The notes beneath the pieces were generated by a model that worked only from the letters and a program-made list of their open reading frames with translations, ran no database searches and had not been told where the DNA came from. From Holosporales bacterium (GTDB taxonomy: Bacteria > Pseudomonadota > Alphaproteobacteria > Caedimonadales > UBA9215): a stretch of DNA of 6,436 nucleotides. The stretch spans positions 1 to 6,436 of the forward strand of contig DOCA01000107.1 of NCBI GenBank assembly GCA_003503995.1, written 5' to 3'. Position numbers and translations under genes: made by a program. Shown here piece by piece: positions 6,388-6,436 of the stretch (position 1 is its first letter; the number at the start of each line of letters is the position of its first letter).

Positions 6388-6420
6388 ATGAATATTATTT
6401 TTAAATCAACTTTGGTATAG
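6388..6420 (+). other. 10-codon open frame after a good ribosome binding site: leader peptide, decayed gene start or chance
   Basis: ATG at 6388 opens a frame of ten residues (MNIIFKSTLV) ending in TAG at 6418-6420. It is preceded by AGAGGG at 6-base spacing and by a promoter-like pair. The peptide is hydrophobic with one lysine and resembles the very start of a secreted or membrane protein. A frameshift or early stop in a larger gene is therefore possible. The alternative ATG at 6384 also stops quickly, at the TAA of 6402-6404. With only 16 bases left in the window, a short leader upstream of a larger gene, a broken gene and coincidence cannot be told apart. Confidence 0.2.
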
Positions 6421-6436
6421 TAGTTTAGTTTTGGAA

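Larger units (their letters stand above)
6167..6436. other. 270-base non-coding spacer at the right edge
   Basis: No frame on either strand gives a recognisable protein. The longest minus-strand frame here extends into the antisense of the preceding gene and is a shadow. The left part (6167-6290) has a higher GC content and holds small repeats. The right part (6290-6380) is very AT-rich and holds a promoter-like pair. Weak inverted repeats include ACTAT/ATAGT (6213-6217 and 6223-6227), ATGA/TCAT (6265-6268 and 6276-6279) inside GGAAC/GTTCC (6251-6255 and 6283-6287), and CTAGAC/GTCTAG (6244-6249 and 6336-6341). A run of seven T follows at 6296-6302. This could be a poor plus-strand terminator, but no strong GC-rich hairpin abuts the T run. 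Confidence 0.6.

Overview
The window looks like a chromosomal housekeeping segment of a moderately AT-rich alphaproteobacterium. Two divergent gene groups share a 79-base intergenic region. The minus-strand group is a heme-synthesis set: hemC, hemD, then the first 48 codons of an inner-membrane protein resembling the mitofilin/HemX-like family. The plus-strand group is tsaD, gpsA, an EVE-domain gene and a CapD/FlaA1-like membrane protein. As I know it, hemC diverging from tsaD-gpsA, with an EVE gene downstream and a mitofilin-like gene after hemD, is a typical alphaproteobacterial arrangement. The low GC and A/T-run-rich spacers suggest a host-associated lineage such as Holosporales. That placement is inference; no marker in the window proves it.

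Layout: 1-146 (minus) is the N-terminus of the membrane protein. 156-809 (minus) is hemD and 813-1760 (minus) is hemC, all with gaps of 3-9 bases, so this is very likely one transcript. 1761-1839 is the divergent control region. 1840-2925 (tsaD), 2950-3945 (gpsA), 3975-4388 (EVE) and about 4400-6166 (CapD-like) run on the plus strand with gaps of 11-29 bases, again operon-like. 6167-6436 has no convincing gene. It holds an imperfect direct repeat, small inverted repeats, and near the right edge a good sigma-70-type promoter followed by a ribosome binding site and a 10-codon reading frame.

How the genes relate: HemC and HemD make uroporphyrinogen III in two consecutive steps of tetrapyrrole synthesis. 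TsaD completes the t6A modification of tRNA. GpsA supplies glycerol-3-phosphate for phospholipids. The EVE protein is a PUA-like modified-base reader. The last gene is the least ordinary. It has the four-helix membrane anchor and two Rossmann-type domains of nucleotide-sugar 4,6-dehydratases/epimerases (CapD, FlaA1, WbpM, PglF), but the catalytic motif of its C-terminal domain appears to be replaced, so it may be a pseudoenzyme. I see no mobile element, CRISPR array, RNA gene or clear defence system. The candidates for novelty are the degenerate CapD-like protein and the structured 3' spacer.
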